From contig CAJFSX010000006.1 in the NCBI GenBank assembly GCA_904419775.1, positions 1-44,118 of the forward strand: a stretch of 44,118 bases of DNA, given 5' to 3'. How positions within the stretch are numbered: position 1 is the stretch's first letter; each line of letters opens with the position of its first letter. Under the pieces are notes generated by a model that made no database searches, was not told the origin of the DNA, and was given only the letters and a program-made list of their open reading frames with translations. Positions 8,433 to 15,937 of the stretch are shown here, one piece after another. Source of the stretch: Candidatus Pararuminococcus gallinarum (GTDB lineage: Bacteria > Bacillota > Clostridia > Oscillospirales > Ruminococcaceae). Both the position numbers and the translations under genes were made by a program.

Positions 8433-9806
8433 GTGGTATTCAGTAGCCTGCTGTTTTTGTTCCGGTTTTTACCGGTTGCATTTATTATTTACTACGCTGT
8501 GCCGTGGAAGCTGAAGAATCTCAGTCTTTTGCTTTTAAGCTTGTTTTTCTATTCTTGGGGTGAACCCAGGTATTTCCCGGTGATGCTGGCCACCATTCTG
8601 GTCAATTATCTGGCGGCCTTGGGTATTGAAAAATTTGCGGAGAGAAAGGGCTTGCGAAGGGCCTGTTTTCTTATTGCTGTATTTTTCAGTCTAGGCATGC
8701 TCATCTTCTTTAAATATACCAATTTCTTTATCGAAAACCTTAACGGCTTACTGAATCTTTCCATCGGGACGCTGGAGCTGACCCTTCCTTTGGGAATCAG
8801 TTTTTATACCTTCCAGACCATGTCCTATACCATCGACGTTTATCGGGGGAAGGTCAAGGCTGAGCACAACATCATCGACCTGGGCGCCTTTGTAGTATTG
8901 TTCCCGCAGTTGATCGCCGGCCCCATCGTACTTTACACCGATATCAACAAAGAGCTTAAGAGCCGGAAAATCCGCCTGGCTCAGATTGAGGAAGGCGTGA
9001 AAATTTTCATCCTTGGCCTGGGGAAAAAGGTACTGATTGCCAACAATATCGGCGCCTTGTGGACAGAGGTGGAAACTTTGGGATTTGCTAATGTATCCAC
9101 CCCGCTGGCATGGCTGGGAATCCTGGCCTTTGCCCTGCAAATCTTTTTTGACTTTAGCGGATATTCTACCATGGCCATCGGCCTTGGCAAGATGCTGGGC
9201 TTTGAGTTCCCTGAAAACTTTAACTATCCCTACATTGCCCGGAGCATTACCGACTTCTGGCGCCGGTGGCATATGACCCTTAGCTCCTGGTTCCGGGAGT
9301 ATGTATACATCCCCCTGGGCGGTAACCGTAAGGGCAAAGCGCGGATGTATTTTAACCTTTTTGTGGTCTGGGCCTGTACCGGATTTTGGCATGGGGCCAA
9401 CTGGAACTTTATTTTCTGGGGACTGTTTTTCTTTGTATTCCTGGCCATCGAGAAGGCGGGATTTTCGAATTTCTTGGACAAGCACCGGATTTTCTCCCAT
9501 GTGTATGTGCTCTTTTTGCTCCTCATCTCTTGGAGCCTGTTCGCCATCACCGATTTGGGACAGCTGGGCACCTTCTTCACCAAGCTGTTCTCCTTTAGTG
9601 GCGGCATGGATTGGCTCTACTATCTGCGAAATTACGCAGTAACCATTGTTATCGCCTGCTTCTTATCCACCCCGTTGATTGCCAAGATGTTTTCTAAGGT
9701 GGATGTCAACTGGATTAAAAATGCGATCTATCTGCTTATCTTCCTACTGTCAGTGGCTTATCTGGTGGATGCCACCTACAACCCATTTCTCTACTTTAGA
9801 TTCTGA
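8433..9806 (+). CDS. MBOAT family O-acyltransferase (DltB/AlgI-like)
   Basis: A 457-residue multi-spanning enzyme of the membrane-bound O-acyltransferase family, which moves acyl groups across the membrane onto extracellular polymers. It has about ten or more hydrophobic segments. Family hallmarks are the LPLGISFYTFQTMSYTIDVYRG stretch region, FPQLIAGPIV, DFSGYSTMAIGLG, the ITDFWRRWHMTLSSWFREYVYIPLGGNR region and GFWHGANWNF with the conserved active-site histidine. The start is a GTG preceded by GAGGGGG at good spacing; no better ATG exists upstream. The DHHW partner begins about 20 bp downstream, so the two form one operon, as AlgI and AlgJ/AlgX do in alginate acetylation. Confidence 0.92.
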   Translation: MVFSSLLFLFRFLPVAFIIYYAVPWKLKNLSLLLLSLFFYSWGEPRYFPVMLATILVNYLAALGIEKFAERKGLRRACFLIAVFFSLGMLIFFKYTNFFIENLNGLLNLSIGTLELTLPLGISFYTFQTMSYTIDVYRGKVKAEHNIIDLGAFVVLFPQLIAGPIVLYTDINKELKSRKIRLAQIEEGVKIFILGLGKKVLIANNIGALWTEVETLGFANVSTPLAWLGILAFALQIFFDFSGYSTMAIGLGKMLGFEFPENFNYPYIARSITDFWRRWHMTLSSWFREYVYIPLGGNRKGKARMYFNLFVVWACTGFWHGANWNFIFWGLFFFVFLAIEKAGFSNFLDKHRIFSHVYVLFLLLISWSLFAITDLGQLGTFFTKLFSFSGGMDWLYYLRNYAVTIVIACFLSTPLIAKMFSKVDVNWIKNAIYLLIFLLSVAYLVDATYNPFLYFRF

Positions 9807-9826
9807 TGAAAGGAGACTGATCTTCT

Positions 9827-10984
9827 ATGGAAAAAATCAAACATTTACTTCGGCATCCCATGACTGTGATTTTCGGTCTCCTCATCGTTGGTATTTTTAT
9901 CTGGGACAACTTCTATCCGGTCCGGGAATTTTCTGAGATGGAAAACAGGGTGTTGACACAAAAACCGGAATTTTCTATCAGAAGCCTAATGGCGGAAGGC
10001 GATCAGAGCTATACGATGAAATATGAAACCTATGTCAACGATCAGTTTGTCCTCCGCGATCAGTGGATCAGCCTGAAATCCCGGACAGAGTATCTATTGG
10101 GAAAGACGGAAAACAATGGGGTGGTCTATGGAAAGGATCACTATATGTTCGAGAAATACTTCGCCACCGATGAAGACCGTTTACAGAAAAACATCGGCTT
10201 TGTGGAGGAGTTTGGAAAGAAATACAGCGCGACCAATGAAATTACAGCGATGATTGTGCCCTATTCTTATGAGGTACTCAGTGATAAGGTGCCGAATGGC
10301 CTTCATTTTGTTGATCAGGTAGCACGGACTGAGGAAATCTATGATCGTTTTTCCAAGAGTGGGATCTCCACCCTGGATGTTTACTCGGCCCTTTCCCAGC
10401 ATAAAGATGAATATATCTATTACCGCACCGATCACCATTGGACGACCACAGGCGCCTACTATGCCTATCGGCAGTTCTGCGAAAGACGGGGCCTGACACC
10501 GGTGGAACTGTCCGATTTGACAAAGCATGAGGTAGAGGATTTCTACGGTACCTTCTTTTCAAAATCTAAAGCGTTTAATACGGTGCCAGACACCATTGAT
10601 TACTATGATTTTTCCACCTCTCAAGTAACCATTGACGGTGAAGAGGTAGAAGGTCTCTACAATTTGGATCAATTTGAGAAGCGGGATAAATACGGCGCTT
10701 TCCTACATGGCAACAATGGCTTGACCATCATGAAAAGTGGGGAACAGAACCGTTCTCAAAATAAAGAGAACCCCAGCCGTATCCTGGTCATCAAAGACAG
10801 CTTTGGCAATAGCTTTGTCCCCTTCCTACTTCAAAATTATGACGAGGTCTGGGCCATCGACCTACGGTATCTGGGAGAGGATTTGAGCGCCATTATGGCT
10901 GAAAACCACTTTGACGATGTGCTTATCCTTTATGGTTTTGTGCCCTTTAGCAGCTATCCCAGTGTTTCAAAAATTACCTATTAA
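9827..10984 (+). CDS. DHHW family protein (AlgJ/AlgX-like acetylation partner)
   Basis: A 385-residue protein with one N-terminal membrane anchor (residues ~12-30) and an extracellular SGNH-hydrolase-like domain. The eponymous motif is present as TDHHWTTTGAYYAY, giving the Asp-His pair. The serine-bearing stretch is probably IKDSFGNSFVPFL (block I of SGNH proteins) near the C-terminus. NQFVLRDQWISLK-type sequence after the anchor is also typical. DHHW proteins pair with MBOAT enzymes to deliver acetyl or other acyl groups to a surface polysaccharide. The gene follows the MBOAT gene closely and ends at a strong terminator. Confidence 0.9.
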   Translation: MEKIKHLLRHPMTVIFGLLIVGIFIWDNFYPVREFSEMENRVLTQKPEFSIRSLMAEGDQSYTMKYETYVNDQFVLRDQWISLKSRTEYLLGKTENNGVVYGKDHYMFEKYFATDEDRLQKNIGFVEEFGKKYSATNEITAMIVPYSYEVLSDKVPNGLHFVDQVARTEEIYDRFSKSGISTLDVYSALSQHKDEYIYYRTDHHWTTTGAYYAYRQFCERRGLTPVELSDLTKHEVEDFYGTFFSKSKAFNTVPDTIDYYDFSTSQVTIDGEEVEGLYNLDQFEKRDKYGAFLHGNNGLTIMKSGEQNRSQNKENPSRILVIKDSFGNSFVPFLLQNYDEVWAIDLRYLGEDLSAIMAENHFDDVLILYGFVPFSSYPSVSKITY

Positions 10985-11021
10985 AAGAAAGGCTTCCTGC
11001 CCGGCGGGAAGCCTTTCTTTT
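10983..11021 (+). terminator. Terminator after the DHHW gene
   Basis: A long stem (AAAAGAAAGGCTTCC pairing with GGAAGCCTTTCTTTT) around a GC-rich loop ends in a T-run. It overlaps the stop codon. Confidence 0.9.
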
Positions 11022-11033
11022 AACGGCCGGTGG

Positions 11034-11062
11034 TTGTACTCCCTGAGAAAACAAGGTATAAT
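11034..11062 (+). promoter_or_regulatory. Promoter of the ABC-F / AI-2E gene pair
   Basis: TTGTAC (11034-11039), a 17 bp spacer and a perfect TATAAT (11057-11062), about 40 bp before the ATG at 11104. Confidence 0.75.
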
Positions 11063-11103
11063 AAACTACAACTATACTCAACAGAAAGAGAGAATATCCT
11101 TCC

Positions 11104-13029
11104 ATGATCGTATCACTTCAGTCGGTGACCAAATATTTTGGTTCCGACCTGATTATAGAAGACTGTACAGAAAATATTGAGCCTGCGCAGCGCATCGGCA
11201 TTATTGGCCCCAATGGAGCGGGAAAATCCACCCTCCTGCGGCTGATTACAGGGGAGCTTGCGACGGATGAAGGGGAAATCACCGTCCAAAACGGGCTGCG
11301 TATCGGCTACCTGAAGCAGAATAGCGGCCTGGATAGGGACAATACCATCTATGAGGAGATGAAAAGTGCCTTTGCCGATGTGATCCAGATAGGGGAGCAT
11401 CTGCGTCTGCTGGAGCAGGAAATGGCCAGGATTCCCCACGACGGGGAAGCATATGAAAAGATTGCCGCTATCTATGCCGGGGAGCAGGCCAAATTTGAGG
11501 CTCGGGACGGCTATCAAATGGATGTGGCCATCAAGACGGTGCTGGGAGGCATGGGCTTTGGCGCCGATGTCTATGACAGCATCATCGGCCGTCTTTCCGG
11601 CGGGGAAAAGACCCGGCTTGCCATCGCCAAGCTGCTTTTGGAAAAGCCGGAGCTGCTCATCCTGGATGAGCCCACCAACCATCTGGATTTTAAAACCCTG
11701 CAGTGGCTGGAAGAGTATCTGAAAGGCTATAAGGGAGCGGTGCTTATCGTCTCCCATGACCGGTATTTCCTCGATCAGCTGGTGGACACCATCTGGGAGG
11801 TCAGCGAATGTGAGGTGACCGGGTATCGGGGCAACTATACAGCCTATATACGGCAGCGGGATGAGCGGGTCAAAAGGATGCAGAAGGAATACGAAATCCA
11901 GTCCCAGGTCATCGCGTCTATGCAGGACTATGTGGCCCGGAACATCACCCGGGCCAGCACCTCCAATATGGCAAAGAGCCGCCAGAAGGCTCTGGAACGA
12001 ATGGAGCCGCTGAAGAAGCCGAAAACCTACCAGAAGCCGCCGAAAATCGTCTTCCGCTTTCCCAAGAATACCTCTAACGATGTATTGCTGGTCAAGGACC
12101 TGTCAGTGTCGGTGGGGGAGGGAACGACGAAACGTCTGCTGATTCCCAATGTGGAGCTGGACGTGAAAAAAGGGCAGAAAATTGCCATCATTGGCCCCAA
12201 TGGCTGCGGCAAAACCACCCTGCTCAAGATGTTGATGGGAAAAATTCCCCATGATGCCGGAAGGATCGAGTGGGGGAAAAACGTCCACATGGGTTACTAT
12301 GACCAGGAAAACGCGGACATGAATCCTCAAAACACCGCCCTGGAAGAGGTTTGGCAGCGGTATCCCCGCATGGCGGAGCAGGAAGTGCGCAATGCTTTAG
12401 GATGCGTGCTCCTCACCGGGGAAAATGTCTACAAAAAGATCGGGGAGCTTTCTGGTGGTGAGCGGGCCAAGGTGGAGTTTGCCATCCTGCGGCTGCGGGA
12501 GAGCAATGTACTTCTGCTGGACGAACCCACCAACCATCTGGATTTGCAGACCAAAGAGGCCATTGAGGATGCCCTGCGCGAATTTGAGGGGGTCATCCTG
12601 CTCATTTCCCATGACCGGTATCTGCTCAACCGGGTACCGGATCAGATTCTGGATCTGAGCGGTGGCCGTGCCATCCTGTATAACGGGAACTTTGACGCCT
12701 ATCTGGAGCAGAAGGCAGAGCTCCCGGAGGAAAGCATAAAAGTACCGCTGAAAGAAAGCGACTCACAGAATAAGCAATCTTTTTACAAAGGCAAGGAGCA
12801 GCGCCGGAAAGCCGCCATGCGCAAGGCAAGGCTCAAGGAGCTGGAGGAGGCCATTGGATCGGCAGAGGCAATGTGCGCCGAATTGGAACAGGCCATTGCG
12901 GATCCGGAGAACGCCAGCGATTACGAAAAGATCACCCAGCTTTGCAGCGATTTAGAAACGCAAAAACAGCAGCTAAACGACCTAAGTGATGAATGGATCC
13001 TCCTTTCAGAGGAAGCGGAGCTGGTATAA
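11104..13029 (+). CDS. ABC-F family ATPase (YdiF/Uup-like)
   Basis: A 641-residue soluble protein with two ABC cassettes and no membrane segments, the hallmark of ABC-F proteins that act on ribosomes. Cassette 1 has GPNGAGKSTLL, LSGGEKTRLAIA and LILDEPTNHLDF. Cassette 2 has GPNGCGKTTLL, LSGGERAKVEFA and LLLDEPTNHLDL. The basic helical linker between them (residues ~240-310, with KRMQKEYEIQSQ and TSNMAKSRQKALERM) is the tRNA-contacting P-site motif region. The C-terminal ~90 residues form a charged coiled coil as in YdiF and Uup. The length matches Bacillus YdiF. A housekeeping translation role is more likely than antibiotic resistance, but sequence alone does not settle this. AI-2E permease follows 34 bp downstream. 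Confidence 0.9.
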   Translation: MIVSLQSVTKYFGSDLIIEDCTENIEPAQRIGIIGPNGAGKSTLLRLITGELATDEGEITVQNGLRIGYLKQNSGLDRDNTIYEEMKSAFADVIQIGEHLRLLEQEMARIPHDGEAYEKIAAIYAGEQAKFEARDGYQMDVAIKTVLGGMGFGADVYDSIIGRLSGGEKTRLAIAKLLLEKPELLILDEPTNHLDFKTLQWLEEYLKGYKGAVLIVSHDRYFLDQLVDTIWEVSECEVTGYRGNYTAYIRQRDERVKRMQKEYEIQSQVIASMQDYVARNITRASTSNMAKSRQKALERMEPLKKPKTYQKPPKIVFRFPKNTSNDVLLVKDLSVSVGEGTTKRLLIPNVELDVKKGQKIAIIGPNGCGKTTLLKMLMGKIPHDAGRIEWGKNVHMGYYDQENADMNPQNTALEEVWQRYPRMAEQEVRNALGCVLLTGENVYKKIGELSGGERAKVEFAILRLRESNVLLLDEPTNHLDLQTKEAIEDALREFEGVILLISHDRYLLNRVPDQILDLSGGRAILYNGNFDAYLEQKAELPEESIKVPLKESDSQNKQSFYKGKEQRRKAAMRKARLKELEEAIGSAEAMCAELEQAIADPENASDYEKITQLCSDLETQKQQLNDLSDEWILLSEEAELV

Positions 13030-13063
13030 GGCCGATCAAACTATATGAGGAAGAAGGATATGT

Positions 13064-14272
13064 ATGAAACTTGAAAAGAACAATCGGTATTTTACGGTTT
13101 CTCTCTATGCTTTTCTGGTCATCGTGGCAAGTATTCTGTTTTTCCTCTTTCTGTTTAACATCAGCTATTTTCTGGGACTTTTGTCCAAGTTGATCGGCAT
13201 CCTGCTTCCCTTTATTTATGGCTTTTCCATTGCGTACCTGCTCAACCCTCTGATGAAGTGGCTGGAAAACAAAGGGATCAAGAGGGTGTTCAAAGACAAA
13301 CTGCGACCTAAATATCAACGAATGCTCTCCATTCTTCTCACCTTTGTAGTCTTTTTTGCCGTGCTCGCCCTGTTGTTTTTCACCATTATCCCTGAGGTGG
13401 CAAACAGTATTTCCAATTTGACCCACAATATCTCTTCTTACGCGGCGCAGCTGGAGGACTTTGCCCAGAATACTTTGGTGGGGCTGCTGGGAGATGAGGA
13501 GGCGGCGACGGAATTGGTTCAAAATCTGGGCAGTATGATTGGCTCCGCAGAAGGAATTCTGGCTAAAGTTTATGAAGTTGTAACCGACGCTTTGCCCCAT
13601 GTAGTAGGCTATACCATCCAGATTACCTCCGGCATTGTCCGGGCGGCCATCGGCTTTATTATCTCTGTTTATGTCCTTTATCATAAGGAGCGCTTTTTTG
13701 CCCAGGCAAAAAAGGCCATGTACGCGCTGATGAAAAAGGAACGGGTGGACTCCCTCATCCGCTTGGGACATAAGTCCAACGCCACCTTTAGCGGCTTTAT
13801 TGCCGGGCAGATTCTGGATGCGCTGATCGTGGGCATTCTCTGTTTTGTTTTTATGAGTATCTTCCGTTTTCCCTATCCCATGCTCATCAGTGTCCTAGTG
13901 GCGGTGACCAATGTAATTCCCTATTTTGGTCCCTTTATTGGAGCTATTCCCAGCATTCTATTGGTGCTGATGATTAATCCTGTCCAAGCGTTTTGGTTTG
14001 CGATATTCATCCTGGCCCTGCAACAGTTTGACGGCAACGTCCTTTGTCCCAAAATTCTGGGCCAATCCATTGGTATTTCCGCCTTCTGGGTTATTTTTGC
14101 CCTGCTGTTGGCCGGCGGTATTTTCGGATTTTTGGGAATGTTCATCGGCGTTCCCATCTTCGCCATCATCTACACCCTGGTACGCAGCTTTATTGAAGAA
14201 CGGCTCACCAAAAAGAACCTTTCCACCGATACCCACGATTATGCCAGCGATGAAAACCCCATTCGGTTTTAG
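13064..14272 (+). CDS. AI-2E family transporter (UPF0118, YtvI/TqsA-like permease)
   Basis: A 402-residue polytopic membrane protein. It has the AI-2E family layout: two N-terminal membrane segments (FFLFLFNISYFLG then GILLPFIYGFSIAYLLNPL), an extracytoplasmic or peripheral helical region (~100-190) and a C-terminal bundle. The bundle contains VTNVIPYFGPFIGAIPS, the conserved DGNVLCPKILGQSIG stretch and GGIFGFLGMFIGVPIFAIIY. Family members have been assigned to AI-2 export and to sodium-coupled transport; the substrate here is open. GAGGAAGAAGG precedes the ATG. Probably cotranscribed with the ABC-F gene, and ended by the terminator at 14355-14400. Confidence 0.9.
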   Translation: MKLEKNNRYFTVSLYAFLVIVASILFFLFLFNISYFLGLLSKLIGILLPFIYGFSIAYLLNPLMKWLENKGIKRVFKDKLRPKYQRMLSILLTFVVFFAVLALLFFTIIPEVANSISNLTHNISSYAAQLEDFAQNTLVGLLGDEEAATELVQNLGSMIGSAEGILAKVYEVVTDALPHVVGYTIQITSGIVRAAIGFIISVYVLYHKERFFAQAKKAMYALMKKERVDSLIRLGHKSNATFSGFIAGQILDALIVGILCFVFMSIFRFPYPMLISVLVAVTNVIPYFGPFIGAIPSILLVLMINPVQAFWFAIFILALQQFDGNVLCPKILGQSIGISAFWVIFALLLAGGIFGFLGMFIGVPIFAIIYTLVRSFIEERLTKKNLSTDTHDYASDENPIRF

Positions 14273-14354
14273 TATTGGGGTCGGCGGGCTCCACACTTTC
14301 GTGGCTAGATATCCTCATGAAGGGACAATAAAAGCCGGCTTGCGATAAGTTTAC

Positions 14355-14400
14355 GAAAAAACTCCGTGTCAATGGTTTTGCCATCGACACGGAGTTTTTT
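14355..14400 (+). terminator. Terminator after the AI-2E permease gene
   Basis: AAAAAACTCCGTGTC pairs with GACACGGAGTTTTTT across a loop that itself contains ATGG/CCAT. The hairpin ends in six T. Confidence 0.9.
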
Positions 14401-14607
14401 ATGTTACGAAGGGCAAAAGACAGATGAAATCACAAAATCGGCTTATCCTAATCTACTGAAGTTTCCCATCTTCGGGCGGCCATGCTTCATACCGCTATGA
14501 GAAAACTGCTGGCGCCGGACTGACTGACGGCTGCCAGCCGAAAATAGATGATAAAATGAAGAAAGGAGTATACGGATTTAACGTTAATCAATTGGGAGGA
14601 TGATTAA
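14401..14607. other. Intergenic leader of the recombinase gene
   Basis: Together with 14273-14354 this is a gene-free stretch of about 335 bp. I see no ORF with a ribosome site and no convincing -35/-10 pair. There is a small GC-rich hairpin (GGCTGCCAGCC near 14530-14545), a TAAAAT-like element near 14552, and a TTAACGTTAA palindrome near 14578-14587, just before the recombinase ribosome site. The palindrome could be an operator, but nothing else supports this. Confidence 0.4.
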
Positions 14608-15432
14608 ATGGAAGAACAATTGAGCAATTACATGCGGTATCTGGAATGCGAGGAAAGGAGCCTGACGACGAGAAAGCAGTATCGAAGGGATATCATAAGC
14701 TTTTTTGCCTATCTGGGGAACCAGCAGATAACAAAGGAGATGGTGATTCAATATAAGAAAAAGCTACAGGAGGAATATAAACCGGTGAGTGTTAATGCGA
14801 AACTGGCGGCCCTCAATGGTTTCTTTTCTTTCATCGGAAATCCTCAGTTACGGGTCAAACAGCTGAAAATTCAAAAAAAGCCGTTTTGCTCCAGGGAAAA
14901 AGAACTGAGCAAAGCGGAGTACATACGTCTGGTGACAGCGGCGGAAAAGGAAGGGGATGAAAGGCTGGCGCTGATACTTCAAACAATCTGCAGCACCGGC
15001 ATCCGCGTATCGGAACTGCAGTTTATTACTGCGGAGACGGTAGCGTCTGGTGAAGCTGCCATCTGCCTCAAAGGAAAAAACCGTACCATTTTGATTGCAG
15101 GGAAACTGCGCAAAGCGCTGAAATGCTATTTGCGCCGCCGCGGAATTACCGCAGGTCCGGTGTTTATCACGCGGTCGGGCCGGCCCATGGATCGGTCGCA
15201 TATCTGGAAAATGATGAAAGCCCTCTGTCAAAGAGCGGGGGTGCGGGAAGAAAAGGTCTTTCCCCATAATCTGAGGCATTTATTTGCCAGATGTTTTTAC
15301 TCCATTGATAAAGATATTGCCCAGCTTGCGGATGTTCTGGGCCATTCCAGCATTAATACAACCCGGATTTATATTGCTTCCTCCGGTTACGAACATCGGA
15401 AGAGAATTGACGCGCTGAATTTGGTCATATAA
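14608..15432 (+). CDS. Tyrosine recombinase, probable invertase of the adjacent promoter switch
   Basis: A 274-residue phage-integrase-family recombinase. An N-terminal SAM-like core-binding domain (residues ~1-85) precedes the catalytic domain (~100-274). Catalytic residues are all visible: R133 (STGIRVSEL), a lysine at 155 or 157 (LKGKNRT), H220 and R223 (HNLRH), H246 (LGHSS) and nucleophile Y255 (RIYIA). The size is that of simple Xer-like enzymes without an arm-binding domain, as seen in phase-variation invertases. GGGAGG precedes the ATG at 9 bp. No excisionase, phage or transposon genes are nearby. The stop codon lies only 19 bp before the left inverted repeat of the invertible element. 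Inference: it catalyses inversion of 15452-15713 to switch the downstream pilus operon. Confidence 0.93.
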   Translation: MEEQLSNYMRYLECEERSLTTRKQYRRDIISFFAYLGNQQITKEMVIQYKKKLQEEYKPVSVNAKLAALNGFFSFIGNPQLRVKQLKIQKKPFCSREKELSKAEYIRLVTAAEKEGDERLALILQTICSTGIRVSELQFITAETVASGEAAICLKGKNRTILIAGKLRKALKCYLRRRGITAGPVFITRSGRPMDRSHIWKMMKALCQRAGVREEKVFPHNLRHLFARCFYSIDKDIAQLADVLGHSSINTTRIYIASSGYEHRKRIDALNLVI

Positions 15433-15451
15433 ATTTTAACAAATATTAATG

Positions 15452-15473
15452 CCACATAATTCGCATTATGTGG
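15452..15473 (+). repeat. Left inverted repeat / recombination site (IR-L)
   Basis: Arm CCACATAAT (15452-15460), centre TCGC (15461-15464) and arm ATTATGTGG (15465-15473). The arms are perfect inverted copies, as expected for binding of two recombinase protomers; the centre is asymmetric and defines polarity. No T-run follows, so it is not a terminator. Confidence 0.9.
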
Positions 15474-15506
15474 CAATAATAGAACTAGAGAATTCCATTT
15501 ACTAGC

Positions 15507-15535
15507 AATATATCAAAGTTCACGAAATCTGTCAA
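15507..15535 (-). promoter_or_regulatory. Near-consensus promoter inside the invertible segment, facing left
   Basis: On the minus strand, perfect TTGACA (plus-strand 15530-15535), a 17 bp spacer and TATATT (15507-15512). As drawn, it transcribes across IR-L into the 3' end of the recombinase gene on the antisense strand. After inversion it would drive the pilus operon. Confidence 0.88.
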
Positions 15536-15577
15536 CGCATTAGAATAGTTTTTTATATAAATCAGCGTATAAGAAAA

Positions 15578-15607
15578 GACTCTTCTCATAAAGTTTATAG
15601 AAAAGTC
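15578..15607. repeat. Imperfect dyad within the invertible segment
   Basis: GACTCTTCT and AGAAAAGTC flank an inner ATAAA-G-TTTAT palindrome, forming a long, imperfect stem with a bulge. There is no T-run. It could be a host-factor or regulator binding site near the segment centre, but it may be incidental in AT-rich DNA. Confidence 0.4.
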
Positions 15608-15691
15608 TGAAATCGTTCTATGTAGGTTTATTTCATATTTTATTGCAGTATTGCCTTTTTTCCCTCGTTAGTGATAAATTCATCATTAATT

Positions 15692-15713
15692 CGACATAAT
15701 GCGAATTATGTGG
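15692..15713 (-). repeat. Right inverted repeat / recombination site (IR-R)
   Basis: On the plus strand: arm CGACATAAT (15692-15700), centre GCGA (15701-15704) and arm ATTATGTGG (15705-15713). Its reverse complement matches IR-L at 21 of 22 positions. The centre is the reverse complement of that in IR-L, so exchange between the two inverts, not deletes, the segment. Confidence 0.9.
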
Positions 15714-15882
15714 ATTCAATGTAAATAAAATAGGGACCTCATGAAAGTGAGAAAATGTGTTTAGCACCAAGAATAACTTACAAAATCGGACTTGCATTGC
15801 TGACAAATAAAGATGAGCTACTTTATAAAATGCTCGGGGAAAAGAAAACTATTGCATAAGTGTAAAGCACACGGCAGGTGTT

Positions 15883-15908
15883 TGGTCATATACTTTTTAG
15901 TATGGCCA
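15883..15908 (+). promoter_or_regulatory. Hairpin in the pilus operon leader just before the first ribosome site
   Basis: TGGTCATA (15883-15890) pairs with TATGGCCA (15901-15908), including one G-U pair, around a T-rich loop. The ribosome site of the first operon gene begins 10 bases downstream. It may modulate translation. Otherwise, the leader from 15714 to 15937 contains no recognisable riboswitch or gene. Confidence 0.4.
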
Positions 15909-15937
15909 TAGGAATGAAAAGGAGGTGCGGTGAGATT

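Larger units (their letters stand above)
15452..15713. mobile_element. Invertible promoter element (262 bp) upstream of the pilus operon
   Basis: Two 22 bp sites in inverted orientation (15452-15473 and 15692-15713) match at 21 of 22 positions and bound an AT-rich segment of 218 bp. That segment has no ORF but holds a near-consensus promoter (15507-15535) pointing left. Reversing the segment would place its -35 at 15630-15635 and -10 at 15653-15658, reading right into the pilus operon with a leader of about 270 nt. The recombinase gene sits just outside the left site. In this assembly the promoter faces away from the pilus genes, so I read this copy as the OFF orientation. Only a weak rightward promoter-like pair (TTGCCT at 15651, GATAAA at 15673) is present as is. 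An imperfect dyad lies inside at 15578-15607. Confidence 0.87.

Noticed and set aside
15452-15473. Hairpin after the recombinase stop codon as a transcription terminator
   Set aside because: It has no T-run, and a near-identical copy lies inverted 240 bp away, which fits recombination sites better.
14401-15713. Integrative element or prophage carrying the recombinase
   Set aside because: No excisionase, replication, relaxase or phage genes and no tRNA attachment site are adjacent; the sites are inverted, not direct.
15741-15764. Seven-codon leader peptide in the pilus operon leader
   Set aside because: It has no clear ribosome site, no regulatory codon run and no linked attenuator.
15714-15937. 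Cyclic di-GMP or other riboswitch in the pilus leader
   Set aside because: I looked because a GGDEF protein is encoded in the window, but no conserved riboswitch core is visible; only a small hairpin is present.
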